A stretch of DNA of 64,000 nt from Saccopteryx bilineata (GCF_036850765.1 NC_089492.1:163182296-163246295), one strand, 5' to 3'; shown: positions 23,745 to 36,370, counted from the stretch's first letter. Notes: a model not told the origin generated them from the sequence alone. A program made the numbers and translations.

Positions 23745-24749
23745 CTTTTTTTTTATTCTCTGTCTCTCCTCCCTCTCCCTTTCTCTCCTCCCTCTCCCTC
23801 TTCCTCTCTCGGTCTTCCCGTCCTTCCTCTGATCCAAACTTCTGGGAAACTTTTTTTCTAAATTCCTCCCTTCCCGAGAGCTGGGGGCTGGCGGTGCGCT
23901 CCTGTCCTTGGGGCGAGGGAGAGGGAGGGGGAGGAAGAGAAAGACTGAGGGGGGGGGGGCCAGCCCCCGACCAATGGCGAGGAAGGAACAGGAGAAACCC
24001 TGAGAGCGCGGGCCAATGAGCGGAGGGGATAGACTGAGGCTCAGGCCAAGGCTCAGTGCCCGTCACCCCGGGATGCTCCCGAGTCGACTTTAACTCCTGA
24101 TTTCCCGGGTGCCCCGTGGGTTCGTTCCTCTTGGGAGGGGGGGGGGGAGCGAGCTGAAGGTCGAGGTCTGGTCTGTGCCGTTACAAACTCCTGCCAGCCT
24201 CCAGTCCTACCTTTTCCTCCCTAATCTGCTAGGTTTCAAAGACGCTGCGAGCCAAGTCATTTTAATTACAAATCTGGAATTTGGAGGCTCAGACAAAATG
24301 TCAACGTTTCCAAAACGCCTGAAAACGACTCTAATAATATCTCATCTGCCTCTGGATGCTTTTAAATCTGGTTTCGCCCGGATTTCAGCACGCAGGTTCT
24401 TATTTTCCTGTTGGACTATTTCTAAACAATTCTAGCGAGCGCAAAACGAAAGAAATAAACAAAAAAGCCCCGTTACTATCCAGGCTGTTGTTGAAAATCT
24501 AAAGACTGCTTTCTCCTTCCGGCTTTACCTGGTGGAGGAGACAAGGAGGTGTAGGCCCCTGAAAGCAGGAGGCCGACTGGGGCGCCGGGCTTACCGCGCA
24601 CTCTGCAGGCGGATCCCGACTGGGCCCGCACGCAGCAAAACCTCGCCTTCCCTTCGGCTCAGATGCTGAGCGGAGCTGAGACCGCTCGGGGCTCTTGTTG
24701 TGGAGAACCCACGGAGAAGGGCTGGGCGAGGGCAGCCAGGAACTTGGAA

Positions 24750-27355
24750 AGCAGAGAAGGAGCTTTTTCAAAATTCCCTTCAAATCCGATCATCTCGGAA
24801 GCTCGGCTCTCCCCGCCCCGCTGATCCTCCCACTACCCTTAAAAAAAAAATTTTTTTTTTTCAGGGCAGTGCGGTCGCTAGGGATTTCTAAGGAACTTAA
24901 AGTCCAACACTTCTGCCCATTTTGATTTCTCACAGCCCTTCCGAGGTTGCGCTGCTGGTCGCGAGCCGCAGGGAAACCCTGAGCCCAGTCCAGCGCAGAG
25001 CAACTCCAGAGGGGCCCAGAAGTTCATCTTACCAAGTGGAAAAGAGTCTTGGGTTTTGCAGACGACGACCTCACCACAGCCTGATCTTCCTGTCCCCAAA
25101 CCCTGGTCGAGACGCTTCTATACCCGCTACAAGGGGCAGAAAAGAGCCAGCTCCCGGGTGCGATCGACAGATGGAGAGGCCCTGCAGACTACTCTCGCGA
25201 CAACCAGGTCCTACAGCAGGGTCTGAACCCGTAAGCGTAAGGTAGAGGGGCCCAGGCGTGTCATAAGGCCCCCTGGAAGGAGCGCTCGTCTGTCCTTCCT
25301 CCCTGGGGGGAAAAGAAAGGGCTTGTGAGGCCTGTGAACCTCCACATTTCCCTCCTGACTGCCCAGGGACTGGGGAAGTCCAGTCCTTGCTCTTGTATTT
25401 GGAAGTGCTCTGGTGCTGGAGGCAACAACAGAGCATCATGAATGTACTTGGGCCTTTTTGCAGGACAGCCAAACAGACCACTTTTTGGAAGCCCCTCAAA
25501 TTGGGCTCTAGCCCAGAAGAGAAGAAACTAGGAGTGCAGCAAATACAGACATAATATTAGAAAAGTCACTGACTGGATAGGTGTGATTCAGCCAGGCTTG
25601 GCCTCCAGGGCCTTCCCAGAGCTCCTCTGACTTGCCTTCTAAGAACCAAGGGATCTGGAAGCTGGGTGCTGAGCCCCTCAGTGTCTTCCACCTCACTGAC
25701 GAGGAAACTCTTGGGAACCAGGATCCTGGGTGGCTAGGCATAGTGTCTCCCACCTCGGTCATCACTTGGCATTGCTTCCAGGAACTGCTGCCTAAAGTGA
25801 GGGAGCAGTCACCGTCACTGGCTGCAGCAAAGGAGTTGGAGGCGACACCAGCCAGAAGCACGCAGTTATGTTCTCCTGTGGCTCAGACCTCTCTTTGGGT
25901 TCCAGATTCTGGTGTCACCGCTGGTGGCTGGAGCCTGCTGAGACCAGGCCTAGTGGAGAAGCCAGCTTCTGTTCTTTCCTGGCATTCCCTTCCCCCATTG
26001 TCTGTATCTCACTGACAGACTCTGGCCTGGTTTGGATTGAGAAGTAGACACACCATAGGCCACATACTCCCTGAGGCCAAAAAACTTCCCAAAAAGAGGA
26101 CTTTTTGGTTATCCACACACCTAAATATAAGTTCAGAAAGCCTGCTCCTGTAGGTCTCCATGGACACGTCCCACAGTCACACCTAAAGAAGTGAGTAAAG
26201 CCTTCAATGGCAGGCATGTGCATCCCATCCCCAAAGCATTCCATCAGCACAGACTGCTCAGAGGAGCCCCTGGTCCTTCCTTCAGCTTACATCGGTTGTC
26301 CCAACCTCTATTCTATGCACACTCGTGTCCTAAAAAGTAGGGTAGACCATGAGAACAAGCCAGATAGTAGTGAAGTGAGGCTGGTTTGGAAGTCAGCAAA
26401 ATCTGGGTTTTCCTCTAGGTAAAGAGGAGGGGCAGGGGCATTTCTTTTTGTGACTACTGGGGTCAGTCTAAGTTTTTTCCAGAAGCTTGCACTCCTTGTG
26501 CTAATGGGAAGAAGGTCTGGAAAGATTAAGCAGGATGGTTTAATGTCTGTGACCTAGGTGTAAAGGATTATGTGATTGGGGAGAAGAAAAAAGAGAGGGT
26601 TAGGGGGTTAAATGTAAGAATCTGGGAGTAATGGATGCATTTTCCTTCCACAAATTACATCAGAGGGCTTTTAGATTTTCCTCTAGTTACTCTAGTTCTC
26701 TCTCCTTTAACTTTTAGGACTAAAAGCCAGGTCCTTTGTGTATGAGGCTATGTCCTGAGGCAAGTCCTCAGGTTTCCCAGCAACAGGCTCCAATTTAGGG
26801 CCCAGAGTGGAGTCTGTAGGTGGTGAGTCCAGGTCTGGTCTATTTCAGGACTGAGGATGATTGACAGGGACCCAATTGGAGGCCCCACCCTACCCCCTGC
26901 AAGGCCCCACAGAGGATAATTGGTATATTAAGCACCTGAAAAGCAGGGGGGCGGGATCTAAGAGAGGGTGAGAGGAAGAAGAACTCACTGACCACCTGTA
27001 GGAACACAGGGGAGGTTGATTCCCAGACCTAGCCTTGAGAGGAGGAAAGCCAAGAAAAGAAGAATAGCAGAGTGCTCACCTAAAACTGTGTCCAGATATT
27101 TTGAGTTTTCAAAGAAACCCCCACAGAATTCTGCAGCATAGGGTCAAAGGTCTGGAGCCACTAATTCCTCTGCATACCTGTCCTTTCCTTCTGCTTCTCA
27201 CCACACTAAAAAACACCTGAAATCCCACCATTGCTAATGCCTCAATACCAAGACGAGCCACCAGACACTTGCTGTGCTTTTGCAGTTTTGAGTAATTGAA
27301 AACAAAGTTTAAAATAGTTGGCCAGCAGCATGTTAGGCTGCTCTTAAACACGTGG
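24750..27355. other. TBX15 5' flank, no gene seen
   Basis: This mixed-GC sequence holds no recognisable repeat or exon. ORFs of about 110-140 codons on both strands lack recognisable protein content. Confidence 0.5.
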
Positions 27356-27357
27356 CA

Positions 27358-27510
27358 GGGTCCTGGCCTGGTGGCTAACTGGATAAAGCAATCAATGAGT
27401 ACACAGCTAAATGGGACAACTAAGTAAAATAAGGAGTTGATGCTTCTCTCCCCCCACCCCTTTTCTCTCTCTCAAATCAATGGAAAAATTAAAAACAAAA
27501 CAAACAATAA
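27358..27510 (+). mobile_element. Short internally deleted bat SINE
   Basis: The head GTCCTGGCCTGGTGGCTAAC and 'ggataaagcaatcaatgag' pass directly into 'gagttgatgcttctc', a CT stretch and an A-rich tail. This matches the ends of the Rhin-like family with the middle missing. Confidence 0.7.
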
Positions 27511-27609
27511 AAGAACACCTGGGCAGGACACCCTGTGGGGCCTTGAAATTACAATGAATTCGGCCTGACTAGGCAGATATAAAACATTATGAGACGAATG
27601 GTGTAGGAG

Positions 27610-27740
27610 GAAACCACGGGGACTCTAAAACTAGTAGAGCTGAGCAACCAGGTCCATCCAGCTCAACTCTAAACGGTGACCTTATGTAAGTCATTTAATG
27701 GCTTGTGCCTCAGTTTCCCTGTCGTCAAGCTGAATGGGTC
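27610..27740 (+). repeat. MIR SINE fragment
   Basis: 'gaccttatgtaagtcatttaatggcttgtgcctcagtttccctgtc' is the MIR 3' core. Confidence 0.7.
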
Positions 27741-28157
27741 CTAAATACTTTACAACCAAGAGAAGCAGGCAAGATAATGGGTGGGAGGCTGGACAGACCC
27801 GGGATCTTATTATTGCTGTGATCTGTGATCAAACCTTCCGGGAATGTGAGGCCAAGTACCCACTTTTCACTTATTTTCCCAAATTGCCGCCCAGTTATGG
27901 GGTGGCTTAACTGTCCGGGAGCCCTCGCTCGGGTGGACGTGGGGGGGGGGGAGCTGATTTCTGGAAACGTCTCCCCAGTGCCAATCCCTCGGAGACAGCA
28001 TAGGACCACTTCTGTAGACAACATCTCCAGTCGCCCGGAGCTGTGGGACCGTCGTGCGTCGTTGACTATTCAACTACCCTCTCACACTTAAAAAAAATAA
28101 ATAAAAAAATAAAAAGTCCGTGGAGGCGAAAGGTTCATTAATGGTGTTTTTTGTTTT

Positions 28158-28478
28158 CGCGAAATAAAATCTTTTGTTTTTATTTTAAACTAGCAGCATG
28201 CCCTCTTCTCGGTCCCTCCAGATGTTTGCAATAAAATCGCAAGTTTTGCCTTTGGGACTGGAAATAAAATTTAACGGCCTTCATTCTGTAATTATTCTCT
28301 TAGCTCGCCCTTCATAAATTTATCTGCTTTCTATCGGCGTTGGGGTAGGGGGCGAGCGAAAGCCCCGATTTTATATCTGTGACTATAAAAAAGCGCCACC
28401 CGGTTTCCTCGCCTTCGGCGGCCGCGGTGTAGCTCGGAGAGCCTGGCCCGGCGGGTGGCAACATTGCGCTATTGTTCG
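28158..28478 (+). promoter_or_regulatory. Candidate divergent promoter with AT-motif cluster
   Basis: Three (C)AATAAAA-type motifs lie at 28161-28170, 28229-28236 and 28263-28269, with a TAATTAT core at 28288-28294. They resemble HOX/CDX-type sites. A TATAAAAAA box at 28384-28392 stands at the edge of a CpG island. A consensus splice donor, TTCG|GTGAGT, follows with its GT at 28479. This could be a plus-strand non-coding first exon (about 28414-28478) divergent from TBX15, or only an enhancer. No transcript evidence is available here. Confidence 0.4.
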
Positions 28479-28870
28479 GTGAGTTGGGTCTGCGCAGGAG
28501 CTGGGCGCTCCACAAAGGGGGCCTGTGCAGCCAGGCCCGGAGCCGCCGCGCTCTGGAGGCGAGGAAATCCTGTTCCCCAGGCCCAGCTTCCCTCTCCCCT
28601 AGGAGTGTCTTGCAACCCGGCGGCCTGGCCTTGGCCTTCGGTATCCGCCTGCCCCGCGGGGCGCCAGCTCCTACTTTGCCAATCCCACCCTGCCAGCTTT
28701 CGCAGGAAGCGAAACCTCCAGCCCATGCTGAAAACGCAAGGGAGGAGCCTGGCTCTGGATACCCAGGCGCTAAGCAAAGACCGGCCTGGGGTTGGAGAGG
28801 AGGGGGCTTCTGGGAAGGCCCTCTTGCCCCTCTCCTTGGCCAGCTTGGGCGGGGCTGGAAGGTAACATTC
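28395..28870. promoter_or_regulatory. CpG island 4.5 kb upstream of TBX15
   Basis: GC- and CpG-rich sequence with several open but unrecognised frames on both strands. It begins at the TATA-like box described in the previous entry. Confidence 0.6.
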
Positions 28871-29634
28871 CACAATCTCTGGAACTCAGGCCTAGGCAAC
28901 TCAACCGGAAGTCAGTGGATTTTGAGGCCATCAGCACGTCCTTCCCCAAATAAATGTTGGTACATCAATAACTACTATATACATACTTGCATAGTAAGTT
29001 TATAAGCACATGGTTTGTGCATGTATTTTGCATGACTACACAAACCCATGGTTATATCTATCTATCCAGCAGCAGACACATGCATGTATACATACACCAT
29101 GTACAGCTACACTGGTGCACATGGATATCTTTTTAGAATCAACCATGCATGGAGAAACAACACATACTTGGGTACAGAGCATCACACGTAGGCATATGGG
29201 GAAACATCCTGGCCACATACCCAACTGGCCCAAAGTTTGCAAAAATGTACAAAAATTCTGCTACCTGCTTCATATCTTCCCAACTGCACAGGTCCCTCGG
29301 GCTCTCCCTTGGCCCCCTGAGGCTTGATCCATGCAGCTGTCCCCCAACCTCCTCTCCTTCATCTGCACAGAGCTACCTAAGAGGTCAAGGTCTCCTGGTG
29401 ACAAAAGAAGGGAAACCTGCTAAGCACCCAGCCTTGAGAGAGACAATCAGTGCCTGGGCGAGACCATGTCATTCTCCAAAGCCCAGGAGACCCAGCAGGG
29501 AATGGCGGACTGGGCAGTGAGAAATACTGGCACCAAGCAGGAGCAGCGAGGTTTGGTCTCATTTTGTTTAAGCACATACAGCCTGTTGGTCAAATAAGTT
29601 TTTAAATATGACATATATGTTTGCTCGCTTTTGG

Positions 29635-30212
29635 TGTGGGAGACAGGCTGTAAACTGGCAAAGTCATTATAGCCTAAGGCTTAGTTCTAAGACTAAGCCT
29701 TGCCCACCCTGAGGTGGTGCACTCTCATGAGGAATCCCATTATGCCTCAGATAAGTGACTTTGTATCAGAGACTTCCTTGTTTGTATATTGGATTAAAGG
29801 TTTGGATTTCTACAATATAAAATGGGACAGACCGGGAGCTTGCTCCCTTGGGTTCCTGAGATTAGCATTAGAGAGGAGAGCAGAGAAAGGCCATGTGGAG
29901 GAGAGGAGAGGTAGCCAAGATGGCAGAGTGCAGAAGGAGAAGCCTGTTTGTGCAGAGAAGGAGATGGGGAACAGAGGTGAATAAGTCTGGTGAGCTAGAA
30001 ACCTTTGATTCTAGGAAACTCGGATAAGTCAGTAGCTTTGTGAGCACTGAATAAGTGGGTTTTGGAGCCCAGTGTGTGTTTTTACTTGCCCATTGGGTGC
30101 AAGCTAGGATTAAAAGTAATGACCCACCAATTCTTGGCTCCATTGTTTCTTAACCGACTGTCCGAATTTAATGCAAACCTGAATGGGCCAGGCGGCTGTG
30201 ATGGTGGCCGTG
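29635..30212 (+). mobile_element. Possible solo LTR of an endogenous retrovirus
   Basis: A block starting TGTGGGAGACAGGCTG, unlike its CpG-rich surroundings, has a U3-like stretch and then a purine-rich part ('gaggagagcagagaaagg'). It ends in 'ctgtccgaatttaatgcaaac' and 'gaatgggcca'. I recall similar segments dispersed in bat genomes. I could not confirm a target duplication, an inner retroviral gene or the exact ends. Confidence 0.35.
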
Positions 30213-30669
30213 GATACTGGCTTTACAGAGCCCCTTCCAACCTCCAGCCATCAGGCCTCCAATCAGAAAGCAAAACTCCTGGAGCCAAACATTTCCTAAG
30301 CAGAACTTCCTTTTGAGTTCCTTTGACATGAGGGGTCCCAACCCCTCCAAGTTTGCCCCCTAAATGTGACTCCATCTTCCCCTTTTTGCTGGGTTTGCAG
30401 GTGCTTGACTAAGCAAGGTTAAGAGCTCCCTTTGGTTTTTCCATGGAGAGGAAGGATTATCTAAAGTTTATGGGGGTTTAGGGGAGAAGAGCCAGGTTCC
30501 TGCACTCTAACACAGCCAGCTGGAACCCTGGGACCTAAAGAAGGAACCTGGGCTTCCTGGAGGAGGGAGGCTGGTAGAAGTTAGGCAGAGGAGAAAGGGA
30601 CCTAGAGCACTGCCATAGGGTTGCCTTCGAGGACCAGCAGCTAAAGCCAAATGATTTGAAGCATAAGTC

Positions 30670-30690
30670 CTTGATGTAATGACTTTTTTT
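30670..30690. repeat. Poly-T run
   Basis: A T homopolymer of about 17 bases with no SINE body attached. Confidence 0.8.
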
Positions 30691-31239
30691 TTTTTTTTTG
30701 CCAAAAATGTTTAGATTTCACTTGTCACTAATAAAAATCGGCCACCCAGGATCAAATGTTGTTGGCAGAATTACGCCAGCTGGCCCCACCCTGAGTCGTT
30801 ACTCACAAACATGGGCAAGTGGATTTTTACAGCCTCCTTATGAATCAATCTCTCCTTCTCCACAGTGGAGAATGAATTGTCCATTATACAAGGAGAGTGG
30901 AAACTAGCTCTTCCAGGAGCAGCTCTGAGAGGGCCTTTGGAATGAAATCCTCGGGTGGGTGGAGGTAGGGATAGCTGGCCACTTGCCGTGGGACTGGAGA
31001 GGGAGGAACTGGCACAGGGCAGGTGAGCTAGGTCATGGGAGGCTTTTCATTAGTTTCAGTCCATAATTCAGAGGCTACCTTTTCGATCTGCTCAGGCCAA
31101 CCAAATCAAAGGTAATAGAAAAGAATCTGGAACTCTTGGGTGATGTGCATGGATTTTCTGGTGGCACCAAGAATAGTGGAGTAGGAAGATTACCAACGTG
31201 GGGAGCCCTAAATGGCTGAACAAATGAGCCCTCAAAATG

Positions 31240-31335
31240 GATTTTTATATATCAAAAAACCATTACATAATATACTATATTATATACCATATAATATAAA
31301 AGCTATATATATATATATACATATATATAACTGTT
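31240..31335. repeat. (TA)n low-complexity tract
   Basis: Imperfect TATA/ATATAT repeats. No gene signal. Confidence 0.85.
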
Positions 31336-31944
31336 TCATAACTTGAATGGTCATTCAGGACAAATACATATATAGATTGGGTATTTGTGGAGAGACAGAT
31401 GTTGCCCGAGTTCCAGGGCCTGCGCTGCAGGAAAGGTGGGGGAGGGGAGCAGCCCCATGCTGGTCTCACTCAAATAGCTGCAGGAAGCATTTTGCTCTGG
31501 CCCACAGCCAAGTACCCCAGAAAGCCTGGGGCGAGGAAAGCTCTCTATCCCTAATCAGGAAAAATAATCATTTAACTTCTCATACTTTCAAGGTCTTCAT
31601 TGGACAATCAATGACTCCAGGCAAATGAAAGTGTTCCCAGGGCAAACAATGCATGAATCCACATTATTCTTATTCGCAAAGGTGCCCGCAGCGCCAGGGG
31701 CCCAGGTTGGAGAACTCTTCGGGGTAAGGGCACTAAGGTGGGCCCAAACTGTACGGCGGACCTCTGTCCCCAATATTGCTCGTGCCCACCATCATTGGAA
31801 ATGAGAACTTCTGACCCAGCTCAAAAAACAGCAGAAAGCAGTTCTATCCAGAAGCTCCTGCTTCCAGGAAAATCAGATAGTGAGGAGATAAGTGTTTATT
31901 TTCACAACCGTCCTCTTTTTTTGGTGGGCACCACTTATGAAGAG

Positions 31945-32185
31945 TTCATATTTATTATGCCTTTTATTGTGTGCCAGGCCTTGTGCTGAGAGCTTTAGTG
32001 CACTAACTCATTCCTCCCACTTCAAGTTCTATGAACTGAGAACCAGTGTTACCAGCCTCGTTTTACAGAGGAGAAACTGAGGTATACCGAGGTTATCTAA
32101 CTTGGTATGGGTCTCACAGCTTTTAGTGCAGGTAATCCAACTCTAGAGCCAGAATTCATAATCCCTATACCTTCATCCACTCTAG
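31945..32185 (+). repeat. MIR SINE
   Basis: 'ttttattgtgtgccaggccttgtgctgagagc', 'ttttacagaggagaaactgagg' and 'ggtctcacagc' are diagnostic MIR segments. Confidence 0.8.
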
Positions 32186-33305
32186 GTGCAAACGCACTTG
32201 AATGCAATTTGCACGTCTAGGCTCTCTCTGACTGCAAGTGATTCTGGCAAAGCGGGTGGAGTTGGGGAGAGGGCACTGATGGAATTGTCTGATACAGGCG
32301 AAAGAAGTCTACCCCCTTGCTCACACGCAGGAGGCCTACCCAGCTTGAGCGCCTCAGCTTGAGGAGACAAGAGATAAAAGGACTGCAGTTCCACAGTCTT
32401 TTCTCAGGGCCAGGAGTGGCCCGGGGCTAAGCAGGAAACACTAGTTGCTTCTGCTAAGGGGACTGTCGTTCCTGGCAGGGGCTCGGTCAACTATGATCAA
32501 GGCGCCAAGCTCCGTTGGGATCCAGTGGCTCTGCAGCAACCGCCTCTGGACCGTCTCTCCTCTCCCTTACAGCTTGCGCCGCTTCGCTCTAAAGCCCGGG
32601 TTTTCCGTGGCTCAACCTCATAATCACCTATTCCGGAAGGTTTCTTGCCTTCCCCTCACAAAGGCCTCCCCCCAGGTCGCTGATCCTCCACACAACACTA
32701 GTAGGCTGGCAACTGAGCAATTAGACAGCGACTGAGCTCCAGCTCAGTTCGAAACACCTGTCCTTCTCCAATGAAATTTGTCTCCGCAGTCGTGGAAGGT
32801 AGCCAGTGTCATGCAGACTATCTCCGCCTTCAGACTGGGAGCTTCCAGAGGACAGTGTGTCAATCCGACCTGGGAGCCATCTCCTAAGTCCATGGTCACT
32901 AGAGAGATGCTGTCCTCAGGGTGGGCCCTGAAATGTTTTTACACTGAGTTCCCCTCTTGTTCTCTTGCCTCCTTCACCCATACACACATTAACACAGCTA
33001 GACTCTCAGGTCCTTTATATATTGTAATCCTTATTTCTACAGCACCGATCCTTTTGAGATGCAAATCAAAAATAGGTCCTGTGACCCGAGCACTGATTTC
33101 TATCTGTTGTTTATTCCTCAAAATAGCTGATGATTCAGAACGTAGATTTGTTTTGAAGAGGGAATGGAGAAAGAAAACACCTAGGTCCATGGGCCCAGGG
33201 TGAGAGAGACTCTCGGAGCTCCAAAGAAAAACCTGTCTTCGGAAGGAAAGCTCTTTGGCTTTGGGAGTAAAGCACAGGGCCCGGGAGCTCAAGAAAGGGT
33301 CCTGA

Positions 33306-33675
33306 AGCGGTAGAGCGTCGGCCTGGCATGTGGGGGACCCGGGTTCGATTCCGGCCAGGGCACACAGGAGAAGCGCCCATTTGCTTCTCCACCCCCCATC
33401 CCCCCTCCTTCCTCTCTGTCTCTCTCTTCTCCTCCCGCAGCCAAGGCTCCATTGGAGCAAAGATGGCCCGGGCGCTGGGGATGGCTCTGTGGCCTCTGCC
33501 TCAGGCGCTAGAGTGGCTCTGGTCGCAACACGGTGACGCCCAGGATGGGCAGAGCATCGCCCCCTGGTGGGCAGAGCATCGCCCCTGGTGGGCGTGCCGG
33601 GTGGATCCCGGTCGGGCGCATGCGGGAGTCTGTCTGACTGTCTCTCCCCGTTTCCAGCTTCAGAAAAAAAAATAC

Positions 33676-33706
<31 letters not shown>
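33306..33706 (+). mobile_element. Long tRNA-derived bat SINE, young copy
   Basis: The copy begins within the A box (GCGGTAGAGCGTCGGCCTGG) and has B box GGGTTCGATTCCGGCCAGGG. It runs through 'gccaaggctccattggagcaaagatgg' and 'ccgtttccagcttcagaaaaa' to a long A-rich tail. Flanking duplications AGAAAGGGTCCTGA (33292-33305) and AGAAAGGCTCCTGA (33707-33720) differ at one base. It lost about 15 bases of its head. A 323-codon minus-strand ORF across it is an artefact. Confidence 0.92.
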
Positions 33707-33724
33707 AGAAAGGCTCCTGAGAAA

Positions 33725-35480
33725 CCACAGACAAGCCCAGAAAGCAAGGCTGGGCAAGAGACATTGGTATCCCCATTTTTCAAAGGGAATATATAGGTAG
33801 TGATGTCCCAAAATCCTGAGCCACCTTTGGGTTCTGAGAGACTCAAGTTGAGTTTGGTCCTGTGTTTCCAGTAGGGGTGGCTTCAGCCTCCTCCCTTGCG
33901 GAGATCGCAAGCTTAGCTCACCCCCGCTCCCTCCCAGTAAACACCAGTCTTGGGAGCCGGCTGCTTGGTGAAGGGACCTGTGAGATCCAGGAGATAAAAT
34001 GCAAGAAGACCTTCCTTATTCCTTTTCCCTTTTCCTGACTTTGTTTTCTCGGTGGAATATTGACAGCCTCTGTTCTTGTGCTATTTTTTTCTCTCCCCCT
34101 GATGGCAAATTCAGTGTCATCAGCAGAATTGCTCTGAGCAAACACTGCATTAAACTCCCATAGTGTTGTGCTGGTTTCCTTGGTGTGGGTGTTGCCCCAG
34201 ATGTGAGATCTGTGCTGCTCCTCAACCTTGCTGTGTTCTCACTAGTAACTTCTACCTATGTCCCTCTAACGTTCATGTTCCTCTAACGTTCATCTGTGTC
34301 CCTTCTGCCACCTGGAGCTTCCCTCAGTGACACAGATGCATTTTCCCATCCAACCAGCTGACCACATCCCCCCTCCTACCTGCTGAGGACATCCACTTGC
34401 CATCTTCCCCTCTGCTTTTCCTGCCTCATACATTAAAACTGGAAGTCAAACTTGCAAGTGTATTTTGGGGAAGACTGGGGAGAGAGGTGAGTGCGTGGTG
34501 GCATCAGGCAAAGGAAAGGATCACAGAGACCTTCTCGGGCTGCAGAATGTAAAAGCTAGGGAAATATAAGGGGGAGGGAAGGATAGCAGGAAAAAACAAA
34601 AGTTAAAGAAAAAGTAAAGAAAAAAACAGGATAATAAAAGAAAAGGGAACAGAAAACAGAAAGAAAAAGAGAAGAGGACAGGATGGCTTCACCTCCTGAA
34701 ACCTCTGCCCCACTATTAGTCTGGGCATAAAATTGGGGGGCCCTCACTCTGATTCATAACAGTGGATTTGTGATGAATCAGAGCAGAGGTTTAGGAAGGG
34801 GGCCTGGAATGGGTCTTCTGAGCAAATACCTCATGCACTGCAAAGCTCCTGTGGCCAACACCCTAGAGTTTGCAGCCCTCAGCTAAGAGCTCTTAGCACA
34901 AACCAGACTCCTGTAGGGAGAGACCTCAGAGGCCAAGCTGCACCAGCCTGCAGACTGAAGGGCAGGGATAGTGAGTCTCTGCATTATTTGCTCAAGCACT
35001 GACATAGTGGTTAGGGTCCTCAGGTCTCAAGGGAGGAAAGAGAAGAGATTCCAGTTAGGTAATAGAAAAGGAACAGTTATGGGGAGAAAGGGCTGAGCAA
35101 TCAGAGACTCCCCTCGGGCCCTAGAAGGTGGCAGTTTGGCCTAGGCAGAGAAAGGATGCCTTTCATCTGGGTGGGAGCGGCTGGTGGCAAGTCTGCTGTG
35201 TTTGACTAGTGCTCTGCTAGTTCAATATTCTCCCAAACTTTAATCCAATTTAAGGTTATTAGTCAAAATGCGGGGAAAGGTTACCGGTCCGTTTTATTTC
35301 AGAAAAAAATCCCTTGGCTGCAAAGACCGTTGGCAACAGGTTGATATTGTCCTCCCCTACCGAGGCTGCAGCTGCCCTCACTCCTTTCCCGGAGGGGAAA
35401 ATGGTGGAGAGCAGGTATTGAGTTCCCTACTCAAAGGCGGGAGGTGATTTTTCTCTCTGAGCTCCTCCTCTCCTGTCTTC
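33725..35480. other. 5' flank without recognisable features
   Basis: No gene or repeat recognised except an A-rich low-complexity stretch near 34590-34680. Confidence 0.45.
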
Positions 35481-35589
35481 CAATTCAATTCACACAATGT
35501 GGAGCCTCAGTCTTCCCTTTACCTACTGCAACCCGCACACCCCCGCCCACCTCTCCACACCTCTCCCAGCATCTCTAGGTCAAACACAA

Positions 35590-36370
35590 ATAAAGCCCAG
35601 CTTCCTGCCCGGTGAATCACGGGATTGGTCCGCCGGGGGACGGGGGAAGAAAAAACCTTGGCGAAGAGGAATGCACTGCAAACCCGGACGAACAGATGTG
35701 CCTGGCGCCCTGGGCCCACCCTTGGTCCGGCCCAGAAGGCCTCTCCTCAGCCCTGCGCCCGCGGAATTACATTATTTTCTCTCCGGTCCAATCATCTTTT
35801 TACAGGAAAAAAAAAATGTAAAGAAATATAAATTGCTGCTTTGCAAGATCAAAGTGCCGCTTTCTGGTACATCTGGTTGAGTGGGAGATGGGGGGAAGGG
35901 GAGGAGGAGAGTGGCGCAATCACAGTTACCCAACTTCAAAGTGTTCTTAAGAGTGAGTTTTGGCCAGTGTATTTTAAATTCTCTTCCCCTTTAACTTCGC
36001 GGGGTACGTAGCGGGGGAGCGCGTAACTTCGCGGGTTCTGGGCGCGTGGAGAAACCTGGCCCTGGCCAGCTAGGTGCCTGCACTAGATTCGGAGCCCTGA
36101 GGCTCCTGCTGAGACACCGACTCCAGGAGGGGGGGGATTGTGAGCCGGAGGGAGAGGGTGGCCAATCACGCACCCGTAGTGTCACAAAATACCCAAATAA
36201 AACGCGGAGACGACACTAAATTGCTACGTTCTTGCTCGAGTAACTGCCCAGGGCTCCATGTCAGCCTCCCCTGCGCTCAGGCTGGCAGGTCACTTCTCCG
36301 CCGGAAGGACTGAGGAGATTAGATTCGAATTATTTGGGGGACGCGGGTCAGCCCCAGGCTTTCCACGCAG
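35590..36370. promoter_or_regulatory. CpG-rich cluster upstream of TBX15
   Basis: Scattered CpG-dense segments (about 35600-35780 and 35990-36360) are separated by AT-rich pieces. The pattern of several islands spread over tens of kb is typical of developmental regulator loci. Confidence 0.5.

Larger units (their letters stand above)
23448..24020 (-). promoter_or_regulatory. TBX15: TBX15 promoter and 5' leader region
   Basis: This CpG-dense sequence lies directly upstream of the TBX15 start. Two CCAAT boxes sit at 23971-23975 and 24013-24017 on the plus strand, so both are inverted (ATTGG) relative to the gene and spaced 42 bp apart, a common NF-Y arrangement. I see no TATA box at the usual place. 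The leader side has a purine-rich GA tract on the coding strand (about 23755-23820). The transcription start is inferred, not seen, and probably lies about 23850-23930. The island continues into the exon and the start of intron 1. Confidence 0.7.
23100..24150. promoter_or_regulatory. TBX15: Main TBX15 CpG island
   Basis: This is the densest CpG region of the window. It spans the start of intron 1, exon 1, the leader and the promoter. Two 11-base G runs (23949-23959 and 24137-24147) flank the inverted CCAAT boxes and could form G-quadruplexes. Confidence 0.85.

Noticed and set aside
28312..28899. 195-codon minus-strand ORF near 28.5 kb
   Set aside because: Lies in a CpG island with competing frames (135 codons in another minus frame, 177 on plus). 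No family resemblance.
32939..33910. 323-codon minus-strand ORF
   Set aside because: Most of it lies antisense to the SINE at 33306-33706 and its A-rich tail (poly-Phe stretch), so it is repeat-derived and not a gene.
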